Positions 11,471-23,365 of a stretch of 64,000 nt of DNA are shown one piece after another. How positions within the stretch are numbered: the stretch's first letter is position 1; each line of letters begins with the position of its first letter. Location of the stretch: contig JAUPFV010000004.1 in the NCBI GenBank assembly GCA_036936605.1, forward strand, positions 127,447,737 to 127,511,736, in the 5' to 3' direction. This stretch comes from Limnanthes douglasii subsp. nivea (lineage: Eukaryota; Streptophyta; Magnoliopsida; Brassicales; Limnanthaceae). The notes below the pieces were generated by a model. It was not told the origin of the DNA, did not search any database, and was given only the letters and a program-made list of their open reading frames with translations. A program made the translations under genes and the position numbers.

Positions 11471-12020
11471 ATGAAGTTTAGCATTGTAAAAATCGACGGA
11501 TCTAATGATTTCAACTTCTAGAAAATTAAAGTTAAGGCTTGCCTAGTACAAAGGATTGGCTTTTACAATTGATGATAGATCTACAAAGATTGATGCTTTA
11601 GTATTGTCTAAAGTTTATAGTGCCAAGCAATCATACTTCTAAGTTATCTATTGAAGGAGTATGAACACTTCATAGACACCATGCTCTATGATAAATACTT
11701 TTTTATGATTTTCGAAGTAAAGAGTGACTTGAACTCCAAAGATCTTCAAAAAAGAATGACTTGACTCTAAAATTCATATATTGAGTATGAAAGGTCGACC
11801 AATGAAGAAATATTCAAATGAGAGGAGAAGAAAATCATGGTCAAAGTCCAAAAGGGCTGGTATATGTTCAAAAGTAATATATTAGACATGCAAGAAGAAA
11901 TAACATATCATTCGGAACTAACCATGGATGAGAATGTAAACAACCACTAGAATAATGAAGCCGGAGATGCTGCAATGATGTCCGATGATTGTGAGTACAC
12001 TGATGGTTCAATGAATTCTT
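11471..12020 (+). pseudogene. Copia-3 gag pseudogene
   Basis: The ATG at 11471 begins MKFSIVKIDGSNDFNF followed by a stop where Trp is expected, then KIKVKACLVQ. This is the common copia gag opening (KFDG.N.F..W). Downstream capsid sequence is recognisable only in pieces and in several frames (for example LLKEYEHFIDTM). Non-functional. Confidence 0.7.
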
Positions 12021-12039
12021 ACTCTTGTATGTATAAAAA

Positions 12040-13300
12040 TAATTAAGTATTGAATTTGGGTATATCGTTTCACATGACTTTCAATAAACATTGGATTAAA
12101 GACATACGAATGCTTGAGGAAGGAAGATTCATCCTCGGGAATGACGAATCTTGCAATGTCAAAAGGATTAGAATGGTTTGACTCAAGTTACCTACAAGAT
12201 TTGAGAGAGTAATTAACAACCTAAGGTATGTAACTAAAGTTAAACGTGACCTTCTTTCTTTTAGAAACTTAAATGAAGAAGGGTTTACCTATATAGATCT
12301 TACACTGATACTTTGTTGTTATGAAAGCCAATAGGACTAATGGTGAGATTTTTCTTGGGGGTTCCGCAATAGTAATGGGTATGTCTAGTGTGGTGAAGGA
12401 TTCCACCAGGTTATGGTATCATCAAATGAAGCATTTAAGTGAGAAGGGAATTAGTAAACGTGGGTTGTTAAATGATACAACAATTTAGAAGCTAAGATTT
12501 TGTGAAATTTGTGTATTGGTAAGAGAAAAATGGTGAAGTTTATGCCGAACAATAAGGAATTCAATAAAGTACTTGATTATGTTTATTCAAACCTTTAGGG
12601 TTCAACTCGAGAACCGACTATCGGTGTTTAATGTACTTTATGTCATTGATTGATGGCTACTTTGGGAAAGTATGAGTTCTACTTTTGAATATCAAAGATG
12701 AAGTGTTTGCTGTCTTTGTGAACTTGATGAATTTGGTAGAGAATCAAACCGGAAAAGTGATGAAGAAGCTTTAGACTAATAATAACTTGAAGTATGTGAT
12801 TAACAAGTTCACTGGCTACTGTGCAAAGTTTGGTGTTGCTAAATACCAAATCGTAAGTGAAACTCAACATAATGGGCTTATCGAGAGAATGAAACAAATC
12901 TTACTAAAACGGGTTAGATGTATGCTTTCTAAAGCTAGTGTGGGTCAAAGGTTATGGGAAGAAACCGTGACAATGGATGCATACATCATCAATATGATTC
13001 CATCTATGACGCTTAAGTTTCTTTGTCCTCAATAGGCTTGGACAAGAAATATACCTAAGTTAGAACATTTGAGTGTGTCTAGAAGTGTTGCATACACACA
13101 TGTGAAACGAGATAAGCTTATTCCAAGAGAAATGGAATATTTGTTCATTAGCTATCCATGAGGAGTAAAGGGGTATAGGTTGTGGTGATTTAGACCTAGA
13201 CGCCAAAAGGCTTTGATAAGTAAGGATGTGATTTTCAATGAAAAGGATATACCATTGAAGAAGACAATAAAAACTTAACATAGTACTATCAGGAAGATAT
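12040..13300 (+). pseudogene. Copia-3 integrase pseudogene
   Basis: The GAG-pre-integrase region is near 12395-12520 in shifted frames (TRLWYHQMKHLSEKGISK, FCEICVL). The later part of the integrase is best preserved at 12787-13035: GVAKYQIVSETQHNGLIER, MKQILLKRVRCMLSKA, LWEETVTMDAYIINMIPS. It continues after a stop with YLFISYP and VKGYRLW (13135-13185), typical of the integrase C-terminal region. Many stops. Confidence 0.75.
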
Positions 13301-13539
13301 GAGAAATTGATGATCGATATGATCTAGAAAGTAAAGATGAAAATGCTTATGTAGACGAATATTTTGGATTGTATCTGCTTTGGGTGGTTCAAAGGAAGTT
13401 CAACCACTGCATGAGTATAAAGTTGGTAGAGGGTTGTGTCTAAGGCCTTCAGATGATCAGATGGAAGAGCAGCATGATCTTTATGATTATCCATAGGTGA
13501 GGGATAAAGCATAAAAACCAAGCAAATAGTTACAGATGT

Positions 13540-15170
13540 ATATTTTGGCTGATATAATTTGTTATACTTTATCTACCAAAATGCAGGGAGATGTTCTTCA
13601 ACCTGAAACATATCACGATTATATCAAGAGTAATGACTGGAAATTAGCTCACATACATGAAAGAAAAACTGAGATCTCTTAAGAAAATAAACATCTGGAT
13701 TCTTATGAAGCAGCCGAAGGGTCAGAAGCTAGTTGAGAGTAAATGGATATTCAATACAATCCAGTTTTCCCGATGTTGAGTTACCCAGATACAAGGCTAC
13801 GCTTATGTCTAAGGGATTTACATTAAAAATAGTGTGGATTTTAATGAGATATTTTCACCGGTCGTGAAATAAACCTCCATCAAGGTTCTTCTGTCAATTG
13901 TTGCTATATTTGGTGTTGGGTTAGATTAAATATATGTTACTAATTCCTTCCTTCTGATGAATTGGAAAAGATTATTTACACCGAAGGGGTTTGAAAAATG
14001 AAATGAAGGTTATATGTGTTTGTTTAATATACACTTCTACGGGCTCAAATAGTCACCGAGACAGTGAAATTAAGATTCAATTATTTTATGAGATCCATTA
14101 AATATATTTGTAGCTGATAAGACAATTGTGTCCATTGGAATGGGGAGACACACATGTAGAGAAAAGTCTTATTATTGTTGTATATTGATAATACTAATAG
14201 TTGGAAAATATAAAAGGAAGATTGAAGCGATAAAAACTAAGCTGAAATGAGAGTTTGAGGTGAAGGATATGGGAGAGGCTAAAAGAATAATTGGTATCGA
14301 GATTGAGAGGAACATGCCAAAGGGGTATTTATTCTTATCTAAACAAGAATATATACATAAATTCCTAAGGAAGTTCCCGATGTTCGAAGAAAAGGTGATT
14401 AGAATTCCCATTGATCCAATTCATACTTAGTGCCACTCAAAAACTAACCAAGTCATCATATAATAAGACGATGATAGAGATACCTTATACCAATTTTATT
14501 AGTACAATTATATATCCTATGATTTATACCTGATCTGATTTTTCCTATACCGTAAGTGTTTTGAGCAGATTCATGTCAAATCCGAGAAAACTGCATTGAC
14601 ATACACTCTAGTGGCTCATGAGATACTTGAAAGGTTTGATTGTTGTAAGGTTGCGTTATAATCAGAAGGATACGAGTGATATATTGTTGAAAGGGTATGT
14701 AGACTTCGATTATGTATGTTTCCTCAATACAAAAAATTCTACTTCAACTTATCTTTTTATTGTACTTGGATAATGGTTAGCTAGAAGTCTTGTATATAGA
14801 CGGTTGTTTTTTTTATCTACGAAAGCCGAGTATATGGTTTCTACAGAAGCCATAAAGGAAAATATTTGGCTGAAGGATTTTCGAGTGAACTTACCGGTTA
14901 TGAAGAAAGGTGTGGTTGTGTTCTGTGATAACATTAGTACCCTTCATTTGAGAAAAAAATATAAAGTTCCATGCGAGAACTAAAGATGTAGCCATTAAGT
15001 TTCACTTCATCCGAGAGGTGGTGGAGAATGAGAAAGCGAAGGTGAATCAGATTACTAACAAAACAAAATCCTTTAGATGCGATGGCTAAGGTATTATTGA
15101 TTTCAACGCTCGCGAACTGCATGAAATTGGTGCAAGTCTGGGATACGGGTAAACTGGTCTCTAATTAGTA
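13540..15170 (+). pseudogene. Copia-3 reverse transcriptase-RNase H pseudogene
   Basis: RT is visible only as scraps in changing frames: KWIFNT and PRYKATLMSKGFTLK near 13740-13830, and IIVVYIDNTN near 14170-14200, a decayed YVDD box. RNase H remnants include AEYMVSTEAIKENIWLKDF (14827-14882), VVVFCDN and KFHFIREVVENEKAKV (14995-15045). Length and order fit a full pol gene. Confidence 0.75.
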
Positions 15171-15219
15171 GAATATTGGGTGCATCAGATACTAGAGTTA
15201 CCGTAATCCTAGGTGGAGT

Positions 15220-15955
15220 TGTTAAGTGTAGGCTGAAGTACTTCCAACCAGAATTTTGTATTTAAATCGGTCTTATTTATTAATTAAATTTTCTATATTA
15301 ATTAGATTTCTTATTAATTAGGACATTTATATTAATTTGATTTCCAAATAATTGAGTCTTCTATATTAATTAGATTTCTAGATAAATTATATCTTATATA
15401 TAATTAGATTTTCTATCTAGTTGACCTTCTATATTAATTAGATTTTCTATAGTAATTATATTTTCTATTGATTTGGTATTCTATATTAAATAGATTTTCT
15501 ATTAATTGTGTCTTCTATATTAAGTATATTCTTTAGTTGATCGATAAGATTTATCACAATCTTCATATAAATAGAAGAATATATTACCATGAAGAGTAAG
15601 GAAATTCATGAGCATTATATTTCTAAAGAGAGATAAATAGCTCTAGTTTTTTTATGAGATAAGGGAGGTGAGAGATAAACAACGAATATAGGGTTTTATG
15701 AATCATATAATCTTTTATTAAAAAGTGTGATTAAGTCCTTCGTCTTTGAGAGTCTTTTTGTAACCTATATATTAATAAAAAGAGTGTTCGTTCATCGTGT
15801 ATGTATGATTATTTACACAATCTGAAACACGTTAAATATATCTTGTGTGTTTGGTTTAATTTATTCTTTCTTTAATTTATTGCTCGTTTTGAACAAGTTT
15901 AATTATTTTCTCGGAAGGTTGATTAATTGATATATCAGTTCTTCCCTTGAAAAAT
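15220..15955 (+). repeat. Copia-3 3' LTR with minisatellite U3
   Basis: Begins TGTTAAGTGTAGGCT just after a CCTAGGTGGAGT purine tract. The TTCTATATTAATTAGATT array recurs at 15280-15540, and the distal part matches the left LTR (GGAAATTCATGAGCAT, GTGTGTTTGGTTTAATTTATTC, TTTTCTCGGAAGGTT). Confidence 0.75.
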
Positions 15956-16500
15956 TGTGGTTTTACTCTAAGAGGTGCTTTCTCAAAATGGATTTCGTAT
16001 ACCTACTGTTGTAAATTATGGATCCTTCCAAATACCTATTAAATAAATATCAATTTTCGGACATGCAGCGGTAAGCACATCAAGTATAGAAAATAACATT
16101 GTTTCACATTTCAGATTTAATATTAAAATTTATTACTTTTAATATATAAACCATATCTTCGGTAAACCTATTATTTACAAAACATTACGGATAAATACCT
16201 CCTAAAAAGGACTTTTGAAAGAAAAATTACTACGCCCAAAATATATTACACAATAATAAAAAAGAAACTACTAATTATGGCATAATCGTTTGTGAGTATG
16301 TTGAATATTTTATCGATAATGGTAAAATAATCGACCCTTATGACAAAAATATTGCTACATAGAGAGAGCATTTATGCTTGATATTTTTCTCAACGATACA
16401 CGAATATATTCGTGTAGTAGTTAATGTATTAATATTAGAATTTTATATATAACCAAGTCTATTAGTCATCACTGTTCACACTTCCTGTTAGAGTTCTTAA
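15956..16500. other. AT-rich DNA without recognisable gene
   Basis: I see no coding motifs. A single TTTCACATTTCAGATTT word occurs near 16100. This is probably flank of the MULE-A region, which resumes here after the Copia-3 insertion. Confidence 0.5.
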
Positions 16501-16504
16501 AGCA

Positions 16505-16665
16505 CTCTCTTAACAATTTAGGGGCTTCTTATGGTCTAGCCATGAGATGAAAATTTATCGTACGAAAGTTGTTTGGGATAAATTTTTCTTTCCCTCAGTT
16601 GAGAGCGGCCTTGCGATAAGAAATCTTAAATTCTAGAATCAGACGGTCACCCTTAAAGTCTAGAT
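16505..16665 (+). pseudogene. LINE (L1) reverse transcriptase C-terminal scrap
   Basis: The plus-strand frame reads KVVWDKFFFPSVESGLAIRN and then LKF, a stop, N. It matches the block downstream of the RT core in plant L1 LINEs (KVSWD..C.PK..GGLGIRNL..WN). Only about 40 codons remain, without tail or target duplication. Confidence 0.6.
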
Positions 16666-16679
16666 CTTAAGCATTATAT

Positions 16680-19600
16680 ATTAGATTTGAACATTATTGA
16701 TATTTTGCAATATTACTACATTTGTTTCGTATTTCGTATTCATTTTGAACAATATTTAACTATATTCAGAATTAGATAATTTAAATACTATTTTGCCTTT
16801 TGTATTCAAGTTTAATTACATTTTATATTTTGCAATTCACTTTACTAGCTCAAAACTTATTTAAATTTAATTTAAATTCACATCTTGCATTCAAGTATAT
16901 CCATGTTTCGGATTTCGCACTTCAGTTTATATCTACATAGATAATTAAACATTGATTCACATTTTATATTTAAGTTTGGTTATGTTTCAAAATTTGTATT
17001 ATACTTATTAACATTTCACATTTTAACTTAATGTTTATTTTGTTTTAATTCATGATTTGCAAATGAAGGTTTGTCTTATTTCACAATTTTAGTACTTACA
17101 TAAAAAATATTTCACATTTCAAAATATAATATTTTAAAAATTGAAGAACATTTTAAAGAAAAAATTTAATGAAAAAAATATCAAATTGCATTGATTTCAT
17201 AAGACTTATTCGCATGATCGTCTATTATGAACGTCTATTATGAACGTCTTTCACACAACGACTACACTTTATTTTTGAGATGATGATTTATTTTTAATAT
17301 GAGATACATTTCTTCTTAGGTCTTTCTATTTTTTTTTTAAATTTGGTGGAAGAATAACTGGAGATCTAATAGACGTATATGTTTCACCAAATTAGTCAAA
17401 ACATGTATACCATATGAATAAGTTCCCTTATAAGATCTTGCACAATAAAATGACTCAACATAAGTTGAAGAACTTTCTTTGATCTTAAATATGACTTCCA
17501 AAGCATGATAAACAATAAATTTTCTACATATTAAATGAGAATTTGAAACCAATAAGATCAACAACCATAATATATTAGGATTTCTTTAATATAAAATTAC
17601 TAAGACGAACACCATAGCTGACCTATTTCGACACTAGCTGTAAGATTCTTTTATAATTCAGAAAATAACTCACTAATCCAATCTAGAAGATTCGCATAAC
17701 ATTTTATACTTGTCCCATAAATAAAATTATAATATTTTCAATTTATTCCAATATATAAAGCCTACAGAACACTTTGATTTGATGATTAAACGAGTCCACT
17801 GGACTAGAGGCCATGGAACCGTACCGTTTGCCTTTAAAAATGGACCTGCATAATTGTTTGAAGGTAAAGTTTCACAAAAACTAACAACTTTTTTACCTCT
17901 TTCATCAATAAATTATTGCATATATAAAGTGAATATGATATGAGTATGGGCATAAACATATTGTTTAAACTTCTCAAGAAACCATAACCAATTATCACCA
18001 TCAGAAGATGACCAAACAGTAACAAATACAGTCAAAAGATACATGCATAGTTATGAAAGAAGTACAATTAATATGGATAGTTTTGTATTTTGCAAATGGT
18101 AAATAAGCATGTTTTTGCATTTCCCAATTTATAAACAGACATCTTCCACATTTTGCCTTTTATAATTGGTAATTAGACATGTTTCATAATTTGCTAAATA
18201 AAAAAATCAAATAAAGCGTTTCGTAATCCGTAAATGGAAAAGAAAAAATAACGCATGTTACATAATTCGTAAATGAGAACAAGGCGTGTTTCATAATTTG
18301 CAAAAAATGATTAAAAAGATTGTTTTATAATTCACAAATAAAACAAATGCATGTTTGCATTTTGCACTTTAGAATATGCATATTTTGCAAGTAGTGAATT
18401 AGAAAATATGACATGTTTTGTAAATCACATTTAAGAAATATAAAGAATAAAACTTACCATTATTACCATTTTTAGCTATGACATATAATAATACTTTTTT
18501 TATATTTTGCTTAAAAAGTGTTCCATCAATAAATTAAAATTGGACGACAAAAAGGAAAACCTTAGAGATAAGACCCAGATGTTATGAAACATAGTTTGAA
18601 GAAATTATTTTATGGTTATATTTGAGTGGGTAGTCACTTGTAATACCAAGACTCTTCAATAAGTTTCAATAACCTTTAATAAGATTAAATAGATTATAAA
18701 TATCTCCATAAACTATCCACCTAGCATTCTCTAAAACAATCCATGAAAATGGTACGAGATACATAAACCAGAGTTATTATTAACAAATGATTTAGTTTTT
18801 GGTTATCACATCATGTTGGAATCTAATACAATCATTTATCTTTTTAACAATCAAATCTAATGTTACAAGTCTCTTACTATCTTTTGAAAAACCAGTCCCA
18901 CGAGTATGTGGTCCAACATGCTTCTTAATGGCCTCAAGCATGTCTACGTATCAATTGTTGTATAAAGTCTCTATTAACATCCACTTGAGAGTTTATTCTC
19001 ACATTGAACACTTATTTTTCAATTTTTTATGCACATATTTAAAGAAAAAAACATTCTCCACAAATGAAATAAAACTATTCTTAAGGATATAACTCATTCC
19101 TCAAAAATTTGGCCAACACCTCTAATTCCATCAACTCAACAAATAGTAGCAAGTTTTTTATGACAAAAGAACTAACATCATAATTACTTTTCCCACTAAG
19201 TAAATTTTTATTTTAAGTTTTAAATAAACTTGAAATAGTTTTTTAAGTGTTTAGCTATCAACAACATCCCCAACTATATCAATATTAACAGTTGGAGAGT
19301 CTTAATGATCAACAATTTATAACATAGCTAAAAAACCACAATTAATACTTAAGAAACAATTCTTAAGTTCATTGTTACAATAAGTAGACTTCAAATTCTC
19401 TATAACCGACTCTTCTCATTTGGTTAAAAAAATATCACACTTTCAAAACTAACCAAAAAAATCGAATGCAATTTGTTTAGTTTGAAAATGCCCAAAAGAG
19501 ATCTAGACATTGAAATACTACATTTCACATTTTGCAAAACAATAAATAACAAGCATTTTGTAATTATATATATATACTATATTTTGCATTTCGCAATTGA

Positions 19601-19810
19601 GAATTTTTTGTTTCACATTTCTCTTTGAAATACATAATTTGAGCATCTACGTGTTTCATATTTTACTTCCAGATAGCTAAACACATGTTACTTTCATATA
19701 GCTTGTTTTGCATTATTTTATTTCGTATTTCACATTTGACTATCTAACGTTGGTCGTATTTACGTAACATATGTTTCACAATATATTTATCTTTTCACAT
19801 CTCACACCTA
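16680..19810. repeat. TTTCACATTT/TTTGCATTT word arrays around MULE-A
   Basis: Three word-rich blocks are visible. 16690-17110 lies downstream of the transposase reading frame. 18060-18450 lies between two transposase exons; on the minus strand it begins with GTAAGT at about 18452. 19510-19810 lies upstream. Words include TTTCACATTT, TTTTGCATTT, TTTCGCATTT, CATGTTTCATAATTTGC and TTTCGTAATCCG. They match the plus-strand orientation seen at 7510-10620. Confidence 0.7.
17337..19130 (-). pseudogene. MULE-A transposase pseudogene
   Basis: Minus-strand exons encode a Mutator-like transposase, the DDE enzyme that excises and inserts MULEs. Reading 5' to 3': HTRGTGFSKDSKRLVTLDL and IVKKINDCIRFQHDV (about 18920-18790), the N-terminal DNA-binding/spacer part; a word-rich intron at about 18060-18452; SSSDGDNWLWFLEKFKQYV (about 18000-17945), the conserved catalytic-domain block; GTVPWPLVQW (about 17825-17795); and a C-terminal SYKGTYSYGIHVL and LQLFFHQI (17440-17337). 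Stops and frameshifts occur throughout. It is related to MULE-B at 44390-46560, with the same exon order and intron position. Confidence 0.7.
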
Positions 19811-20460
19811 TAACTATATTTTGTGATCCAAACCATTATAAAACTCAATAACTTATCATATGCTAATTCTTACCATTATTTTTTAACGTACAAATCAGAA
19901 GCAATAATTTAAAATATTTGAATACGTGTCGAATAAACAAAAGTTTATAATACAATAATTATCAATAAAAAAAATCGATGGAATAAATGAAAAGTTCAAA
20001 TAATTATTTGAAACGATATTCGAATTTGAATTTGGATTATGTGATTGAGATAGCCTTGGTATTTTCGGTTTAAATTCTTTTCAAAAAAGCAAAAATAAAA
20101 AATATTTAATTTTTTATAATTATTAGAAATATTTATGATAATACAAAGAAATAGATATTAAATAATAATTGACAATTTTATTTAAATACCAAATAATAAT
20201 AAATATTTTAATATATTAATAAATGAGAAGTAATTTGGATTGGTACCTCACTGCCAAAAAAAAGTTATGATACAATACTGTTTTGGGGGTTTCTGAAAAT
20301 ATATTCATTAGAAAAGATTTGTTTTAAAGGTCACTAGTACACTACACTTATTTAAAGCCCAATGGAGTAGTATTTACTGGCCATATCGTGTTCTAAACTT
20401 ATATCATTCGACGTAATGTTTCATGTAACAAGTGACTTCAATTTTAAACCACCTTTTTCT
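19811..20460. other. AT-rich intergenic DNA upstream of the BAHD gene
   Basis: No gene motifs. Runs of ATAATAATAA and AAATATTTAAT. The stretch probably contains the upstream control region of the BAHD gene, but no specific site beyond the TATA box can be supported. Confidence 0.5.
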
Positions 20461-20465
20461 GTCCT

Positions 20466-20480
20466 CCTTATATATATTCA
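20466..20480 (+). promoter_or_regulatory. Probable TATA box of the BAHD gene
   Basis: TTATATATATTC lies about 30-40 bp upstream of the ATG at 20509, followed by a short CT-rich leader. If it is the TATA box, the leader is very short; transcription may also start further upstream. Confidence 0.45.
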
Positions 20481-20508
20481 TCTCTCCTTTTAATCTCCAC
20501 AAACCAAA

Positions 20509-23212
20509 ATGGGAGCTAAAAAAGAGTTCAAAGTAACAATCAAGAAAAAAGAAGTGGTAACACCAATGCTACCCCTGCAAGACCACTGGCTACCACTTTC
20601 AAACCTTGATTTGCTTCTTCCACCTCTTGATGTCAACTTTTTCTTTTGCTACAAAACCAACACTTCCAAACCCACCACCACCTTTGCTTCAATGGTTGAT
20701 ATTCTAAAAAAAGCCTTAGCACAAACCCTTGTTTATTACTATGCTTTCTCCGGCGAGGTTTTTACAACCTCTGTAGGAGAACCTGAGGTTTGTTGTAATA
20801 ATCGCGGTGTTGATTTTTCCGAAGCTTTTGCTGATATCCAACTTATGGACCTTGACTTTTATGATGCTGATGGAAGTATTGATAAGTTTGTGCCTACCAA
20901 GAACCAGGGTGTGCTCTCTATTCAGGTATATCAACCTAGGTTTTGTATCCAAAGAAAAACATGTAAAACTTAGTATTCGAGCGGCATAACATATTTTTTT
21001 GCTATATATATAGCTTTGAATACGACTTAGCTATAAGTTTTGTTTTTCCATTAAAAAAGATTTGGCTTTAGTCGGTATATTAGTCAATTTTTGAATCACG
21101 TATTTTCGTGACAAAAGGTCATGAACTATATCCATTATAAAATTAGTTAATTGACTAGTAATTTTCTCGATAAAGCTAATCTCTTGGAGAAAGTAACTTC
21201 ATCTAAAATAGATAGTCAAGATATTAAAACCGGACAATTTTAGTCAAATCTACTATATATCACGAAATAGATAAACTTAGACGAAAAGTAAATAGTCAAT
21301 TATTGCTCCGACTTTTTTTTTTTTTCGGAGGGAACCCGCAGCCGCTACTCATAGTACAATGAGTGCGCACAGGGTAAACCCTCAGTTTGACGCGATAGCC
21401 TGCAAACCAACGCCAGAAGGTAAACCACACAAGGTGACAGGCTCAGCCGAGAAAGCGTATGTAAAGAGACTCGAACTCATGACCTTTTGATTATAAGAAT
21501 GCCATACTCAACCAACTCGACTACCCCTTAGGGGCATTATTGCTCCGACCTGCATAGTGAACACTATGTTATTTTTGTTACAACTCAACTAGAGAGTAGC
21601 TTTACTTGTTAACTATATAAGTGTTATAGCAAAATTTGACTTGATGACCATCGCTACACAAAGTATGAGTTTTAAACACGTAAAAAAATTGATAAAAATA
21701 GATCATATTAACTTTGGACGTATCATATTTGTCTTATTTTAGTTGTTTTTTTCTCTACGCAAGCTTTGAGTTTCTGTCTCTTCAAGGAATACATGTCACC
21801 TAACTAATAGTTAAATATATCTATCATTGTTTGTATTGAAAAGGTTACAGAACTCAAATGTGGCGGTGTAGTGGTGACAGGGGCTTTTGATCACCGTATA
21901 TCAGACGCATATTCAGCAAATTTGTTTCTGGTTTCGTGGGCAGAAATGGCTCAGTCGAAGTCAATCTCGATTACACCATCTTTTAAACGGTCTTTAGTAA
22001 ATCCTAGACGTCCTGGTCATTTCGACCCATCTATAGAAGATATGTGGGTGCCTGTGTCCTCATTTCAGTGCCCAGAGACCACTCAGGCCAACTCTGATCA
22101 TCTCATTAGCCGCATTTATTATGTACAAGCCGACCGACTAGGTAAGTTGTGTTAGATTATGGGTTTCATGCAAAATCAAAAATTAATATACTTGGTTCAT
22201 TCTTTATTTAGGATAGTTATCGGCCTGAATACTTTCGGGATCAGACCATTCACTTACTAGTCTTATTTGTCCAAATCGGAAATCAGACCGAGTTCAAGTT
22301 TGGACTAATAATCCGTTCGATAACATTAACTAATTAGTCGCTAACTAATTAGTTTCGGACCGAATTTATCCGTAAGACTAACTGATTAGTTTCGGACGGA
22401 TTTTAAATAATTTTAAAAATGTGAATAATTTATTATAAAAAATAATAAAATAAAATAAATTTTATTTATCAATAATAGTAATAAAAAAATAAAAATATAT
22501 ATAGCCAACTCAAAGCGACTTTGAACTAAACCAAACCAAACTGATCTTTGATGTAGGTGAGCTTCAAAAACTAGCAAGTAATACAGAGTACAAAAGAACA
22601 AAGCTTGAATCTTTCACTGCATATTTATGGAAACTAGTGGCGAATTCTGCTAAAGAAGACAATACAAAAACAGCAAAACTAGGAATCGTCATCGACGGAA
22701 GGACAAGGTTAAGTGAAGACACAAAAGGGAAAAAAACACAAATGGAAACATATTTTGGAAATGTCTTAACAGTGACATTCGGTGAACAAAACATAAAAGA
22801 CATAATAAATAAACCGTTAAATTTACTAGCAAATGATGTACATAGTTTTATAAAAACCGGTTCAAGTAAAGACCATTTCTTAGACTTAATCGATTGGGTC
22901 GAGGTTCAACGACCTGAACCGGCTATGACTAAAATATACACTAGCTTGCCCGAAGAAGGACCGGCTTTTGTAATGTCATCGGGTCAGCGATTTCCGGTTT
23001 CGAAAGTGGATTTTGGTTGGGGTAAACCGGTTTTCGGATCGTACCATTTTCCGTGGGGCGGTTGTTGCGGTTACGTGATGCCGATGCCGAGTCCTGTGGT
23101 AGATGGTGATTGGGTTGTTTATCTCCATTTATTGAAAGGGCAGCTGGATATGATTGAGAAAGAAGGTGATCATGTGTTGATGCCATTGACAAGTGACTAT
23201 CTTGACTTGTAA
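20509..23212 (+). CDS. BAHD acyltransferase (HXXXD-type), three exons, intact
   Basis: Acyl-CoA-dependent O/N-acyltransferase of the BAHD family, a cytosolic enzyme that moves acyl groups onto alcohols or amines in phenylpropanoid and other specialised pathways. Exons are 20509-20925, 21844-22141 and 22557-23212, all with GT-AG borders, giving 456 residues, normal for the family. The catalytic HXXXD motif is HRISD at residues 156-160, the structural DFGWG motif is at 390-394, and both are intact. The N-terminus (MGAKKEFKVTIKKKEVVTPM, then LPLSNLDLLLPP) resembles the coniferyl alcohol acyltransferase/hydroxycinnamoyltransferase-like branch; the acyl donor and acceptor cannot be told from sequence. 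Intron 1 holds a SINE and intron 2 an AT-rich repeat. The MULE-C terminal repeat begins about 150 bp after the stop. Confidence 0.93.
21313..21535 (-). mobile_element. tRNA-derived SINE in BAHD intron 1
   Basis: On the minus strand the element starts with a tRNA-like head: A box TAGTCGAGTTGG and B box AGTTCGAGTCTC. It continues through GCGCACTCATTGTACTATGA and GCGGCTGCGGGTTCCCTCCG and ends in a run of about 13 A. The 14-bp duplication ATTATTGCTCCGAC flanks it at 21299-21312 and 21536-21549. Architecture and body words are like the Au-type SINEs of flowering plants. It is transcribed opposite to the host gene. Confidence 0.9.
22300..22410. repeat. Tandem TAATTAGTTTCGGAC repeat in BAHD intron 2
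   Basis: Two copies of CTAACTAATTAGTTTCGGAC / CTAACTGATTAGTTTCGGAC about 46 bp apart (from 22341 and 22378), preceded by a partial copy, with CCGAATTTATCCG between them. Probably a remnant of a hAT-like or other small element; no ends were identified. Confidence 0.5.
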
Positions 23213-23365
23213 TGAAATGGTGTTACTTATGGAGTGTGATGTTTGTGTAATAAAGGAACAAAAAATGTATTATGAAATTGATGTTGTACCATACCAATGA
23301 TTGTAGTAATTTACTTAATGTGAAATCTAGTATCGGTTAAATCAAGGTATATGTTTGTAAAATTC

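Larger units (their letters stand above)
10626..15955 (+). mobile_element. Copia-3: old, heavily decayed Ty1/copia element
   Basis: Two diverged LTRs of about 700-735 bp (10626 to ~11335 and 15220 to ~15955) start TGTTAAGT.TAGGCT and share the blocks GTGTGTTTGGTTTTATTTATTC and GATTAAGTCCTTCGT. Between them lie gag, integrase, RT and RNase H fragments in Ty1/copia order on the plus strand. The exact LTR 3' ends and target duplication could not be fixed. LTR divergence is far higher than in Copia-1, so this is an older insertion. Confidence 0.85.

Noticed and set aside
21440..21535. tRNA-like A and B boxes on the minus strand
   Set aside because: They belong to the head of a SINE with poly-A tail and target duplication. 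No complete cloverleaf or CCA-proximal acceptor stem is seen.
22941..23192. Minus-strand open frame of 83 codons
   Set aside because: It is the antisense shadow of BAHD exon 3, with no protein family features.
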